DNA of 8,331 nucleotides from Oscillibacter sp. GTDB taxonomy: Bacteria > Bacillota > Clostridia > Oscillospirales > Oscillospiraceae. The notes beneath the pieces are model-generated. The model did not search any database and was not told the DNA's origin. It saw only the letters and a program-made list of their open reading frames with translations. This document shows, in pieces, positions 6,679-8,331 of the stretch (its first letter is position 1; every line of letters starts with the position of its first letter). The stretch spans positions 1-8,331 of the forward strand of contig JAHHSB010000055.1 in NCBI GenBank assembly GCA_020025415.1, given 5' to 3'. The position numbers and the translations under genes were made by a program.

Positions 6679-6691
6679 CATACTGCGTTCG

Positions 6692-6720
6692 ATTCTACAC
6701 TACTTTGAAAAAAATGTCCA
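6692..6720 (-). promoter_or_regulatory. Sigma-A-type promoter of the rnf operon
   Basis: On the minus strand TGGACA (6720-6715) and TAGAAT (6697-6692) each match the -35 and -10 consensus at five of six bases, with a 17-bp T-rich spacer. The predicted start is near 6685, leaving a leader of about 48 nt before rnfC. An 8-bp palindrome GAAATTTC at 6744-6751 lies about 60 bp upstream of the start and might be a regulator site. No Rex-like site is visible. Confidence 0.78.
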
Positions 6721-6818
6721 GAGTGTGAACGCCACTTTTTTGCGAAATTTCCGTAGTATTTGACACAAACCATTCCATTTTCCATCCTTTTCCCTTTTAT
6801 TGAGGAAGCGACTGACGC

Positions 6819-6847
6819 TTGTTCCCCCCTGAAAAATATGCTATACT
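6819..6847 (+). promoter_or_regulatory. Extended -10 promoter of the DUF975 gene
   Basis: TATACT (6842-6847) is preceded by TGC, giving an extended -10 element. A weak -35 TTGTTC (6819-6824) lies 17 bp upstream. The predicted start near 6854 gives a leader of about 39 nt to the ATG at 6893. An isolated TTGACA at 6760-6765 has no matching -10 at 16-18 bp and is not used in this call. Confidence 0.7.
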
Positions 6848-6892
6848 GTTTTCAACTTATCCCACCGAATATGCTGGAAAGAGGGCAGTCTT

Positions 6893-7744
6893 ATGCCGCA
6901 GCCGATCAATCGTCAAGAGATGAAAAACACCGCAAAAGCCATCCTGCGGGATGCCCAGGTCAAGCTCCGGGCCATCACCGCGCTGTTTCTCTTCCTGTCG
7001 CTGCTGCTCAACCAGATCTCCTCCCTGCTCTTGTCCCGGGCCAGCCAGCTGACCGAGGGCATCAATCCCCTGGAGCTGTTTCCCGCCGTGATCGTGGATC
7101 TGGCAAGCACGGTGCTCAGCTGCGGCTGGATTCTCTACTGCATGGGCATCTACCAGGGTCAGCGGAAAGAGTACGCCGCCCTGGGCGATGGATTCTCCTT
7201 CGCCGGGAAGATCATCGCCCTGTCCATTCTGGAGGAGCTGCTGCTGGGGGTGCGGCTGCTGCCGGCGGCGATGTGCGTCTACGCCGTTTATTTCAGCGGG
7301 ATGCCCATGAGCTCCACCGAGGTCACCGTCTGCGGGCTCATCACCGTCTTTTCCCTGTACCTGACGATCACCGCCCTTTACAGTTACCGCTTCTCCCGCT
7401 ATAACCTCTGTGAGCAGCCGGGGATGGGCAGTCTGCGGGCCCTGCGCATGAGCGTGCTCCAGACCCGGGGCCATAAGCGCCAGCTCTTTTTTCTGGACCT
7501 GTCCTTCCTGGGCTGGCTGGTGGTGTCCCTGCTGCCCGCGCTGTACCTGCTGATGGTCAGCCTGAACCCGGGGTTCCAGGGGCCGGGCAGCACCCTGGGG
7601 CTGACGCTGCTGGCTGATGTGTGGTATCTGGCGGCGGCGGTGTTCTTCCTGCCCTACTTCCAGCTGACGGATCTGGGCTACTTCGACGCGCTCAAGCACA
7701 GTCCGGGGCTGGAGGCCCAGCTTCCTCCCGGGGCCGGACGGTAA
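6893..7744 (+). CDS. DUF975-family multi-pass membrane protein
   Basis: This is a 283-residue integral membrane protein of unknown function. The N-terminal soluble helix (QEMKNTAKAILRDAQVKLRA, 8-27) precedes about six hydrophobic segments near 28-48, 64-86, 104-133, 146-165, 200-223 and 238-257. The best family evidence is YRFSRYNL (165-172) followed by ALRMSVLQTRGHKRQLFFLD (183-202) and LSFLGW (203-208). That is the DUF975 pattern of an amphipathic segment, a Gly-His-Lys turn and a conserved SF-GW helix. The hydrophilic C-terminus is short. The ATG at 6893 has AGAGGG seven bases upstream. The gene is monocistronic, divergent from rnf by 255 bp, and ends before the terminator at 7820-7847. 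A link to Rnf is not shown by the protein itself. Family assignment is from recalled motifs; no function is assigned. Confidence 0.85.
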   Translation: MPQPINRQEMKNTAKAILRDAQVKLRAITALFLFLSLLLNQISSLLLSRASQLTEGINPLELFPAVIVDLASTVLSCGWILYCMGIYQGQRKEYAALGDGFSFAGKIIALSILEELLLGVRLLPAAMCVYAVYFSGMPMSSTEVTVCGLITVFSLYLTITALYSYRFSRYNLCEQPGMGSLRALRMSVLQTRGHKRQLFFLDLSFLGWLVVSLLPALYLLMVSLNPGFQGPGSTLGLTLLADVWYLAAAVFFLPYFQLTDLGYFDALKHSPGLEAQLPPGAGR

Positions 7745-7819
7745 CGGCCGCAGGAGCCATTCCCCGGATTTTTCCCCATTTAATTATATAAGGTGCCCAT
7801 CTCCTGCCCTGCAAATGTC

Positions 7820-7847
7820 AAAGAGCCGCCCGAATGGGCGGCTCTTT
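7820..7847. terminator. Bidirectional intrinsic terminator between convergent genes
   Basis: A perfect 12-bp stem (7820-7831 with 7836-7847) closes a GAAT loop. On the plus strand it runs into TTTTT (7845-7849), which should end the DUF975 transcript 76 nt after its stop. On the minus strand the stem ends in TTT and then GACATTTG, a weaker tail that could still serve the ECF gene, whose stop is 14 nt upstream on that strand. The bases 7745-7819 hold nothing else I can support. Confidence 0.9.
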
Positions 7848-7860
7848 TTCTCCTTTTCCC

Positions 7861-8331
7861 TCAGCGCAGGCAGGGGAACTTTTCCACAACGGCCTCGTGC
7901 TTGCGCAGCCGCAGCGTCAACAGCGTGGACACCGCCACGCCGAAGGCGGCCTGCACCAGATTGGAGGGGATCCCCGCTGCGGCGCCGGCCAGGCTCCCGG
8001 TCAAAAAACCGTCAAAGAGCCAGTAGCCCACCACCATGGGGATCTCACCCACAACGCCCGTCGCCAGCACACCTGCCCAGCTGCCCTTGAGCCGCCGGTA
8101 AAGCATGGCCGCCAGCAAGGCCATCACCGCCTTGATCACCAGCGTGGCCGGGGCGTACACCATGTAGCCCGCCAGCAAATCCGCCAGCATGGAGCCAATC
8201 CCCGCGGCCGCCGCCCCGTAAACAGGCCCCAAGAGGTAGGCCCCCAGCAGCACCACCGCGTCCCCCAGGTTCATATAACCGCCGGTGGGGGAGGGAATCG
8301 TCACAGCCATGGTGGCCCAGCAGGTCACTGC
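7861..8331 (-). CDS. ECF transporter S component, substrate unknown (5' end beyond window)
   Basis: The visible 156 residues are the C-terminal bulk of a membrane substrate-binding subunit of an energy-coupling-factor vitamin transporter. Early residues IPSPTGGYMNLGDAVVLLGA and then AAAAGIGSMLADLLAGYMVY and APATLVIK match the S-component group often annotated PF07155 / HmpT-like, where the Gly-Asp and Ala-Asp-Leu motifs are conserved. About five helices are visible. The reading frame is open to position 8331, and the residues just before (TCWATMAVTIP) match the family's first helix, so the true start is outside. The GTG at 8328 is not a convincing start because it falls inside that helix. The sequence is clearly different from the FolT-like protein at 539-1090. 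Ligand candidates in this group include pyrimidine or other B-vitamin precursors; none can be chosen here. Confidence 0.88.
   Translation of the reverse strand, partial: AVTCWATMAVTIPSPTGGYMNLGDAVVLLGAYLLGPVYGAAAAGIGSMLADLLAGYMVYAPATLVIKAVMALLAAMLYRRLKGSWAGVLATGVVGEIPMVVGYWLFDGFLTGSLAGAAAGIPSNLVQAAFGVAVSTLLTLRLRKHEAVVEKFPCLR

Noticed and set aside
6760..6765. Perfect TTGACA on the plus strand
   Set aside because: No -10-like sequence lies at 16-18 bp, so it is probably not part of a promoter.
6760..7404. Plus-strand open frame overlapping the DUF975 gene
   Set aside because: It starts upstream of the predicted transcription start and is out of frame with the DUF975 motifs; its Arg/Gly/Ala-rich product looks like a frame shadow.
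1..8331. Mobile elements, CRISPR arrays, phage genes, tRNA or rRNA
   Set aside because: No transposase or integrase frames, repeat-spacer pattern, or cloverleaf-like sequence was seen; gene content is housekeeping metabolism and transport.

Overview
The window reads as chromosomal DNA of a GC-rich anaerobic Firmicute, most likely a gut clostridium of the Oscillospiraceae/Ruminococcaceae type. That placement is inferred from the clostridial rnfCDGEAB gene order, the Firmicute-style ECF vitamin-transporter genes, a tetrahydrofolate riboswitch, a DUF975 membrane protein, strong AGGAGG-type ribosome sites and the GC-biased codon use. No mobile element, CRISPR array, tRNA or rRNA is visible.

Layout. 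(1) 1-1365, minus strand: a folate-salvage operon. A sigma-A-type promoter (1338-1365) drives a leader of about 240 nt containing a tetrahydrofolate (THF) riboswitch (1165-1268) and a likely Shine-Dalgarno-sequestering platform (1097-1151). It is followed by a FolT-like ECF S component (539-1090) and the first 174 codons of folC (1-522, cut by the window edge). (2) 1441-6720, minus strand: a complete Rnf operon, promoter (6692-6720), rnfC, rnfD, rnfG, rnfE, rnfA, rnfB, and a strong intrinsic terminator (1441-1477). The genes overlap or are separated by at most 17 nt. (3) 6819-7744, plus strand: a divergent gene for a DUF975-family multi-pass membrane protein with its own extended -10 promoter. 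(4) 7820-7847: a perfect 12-bp hairpin that can end transcription from both sides. (5) 7861-8331, minus strand: the C-terminal part of a second ECF S component, substrate unknown.

How the parts work together. The Rnf complex passes electrons between reduced ferredoxin and NAD+ and couples this to export of Na+ or H+. All six subunits are present with their expected cofactor motifs: two [4Fe-4S] sites in RnfC, five four-cysteine sets in RnfB, candidate FMN-carrying threonines in RnfD and RnfG, and paired membrane cysteines in RnfA and RnfE. The folT-folC pair would import folate and trap it by polyglutamylation, with expression lowered by the riboswitch when THF is plentiful. No ECF energy-coupling genes lie in the window, so both S components probably share a module encoded elsewhere.

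The main genes belong to known systems. The points most worth a second look are the THF riboswitch with its possible SD/anti-SD switch, the Ala/Lys-rich C-terminal tails shared by RnfB, RnfC and RnfD, and the DUF975 gene divergent from rnf. I did not find a convincing undescribed system.
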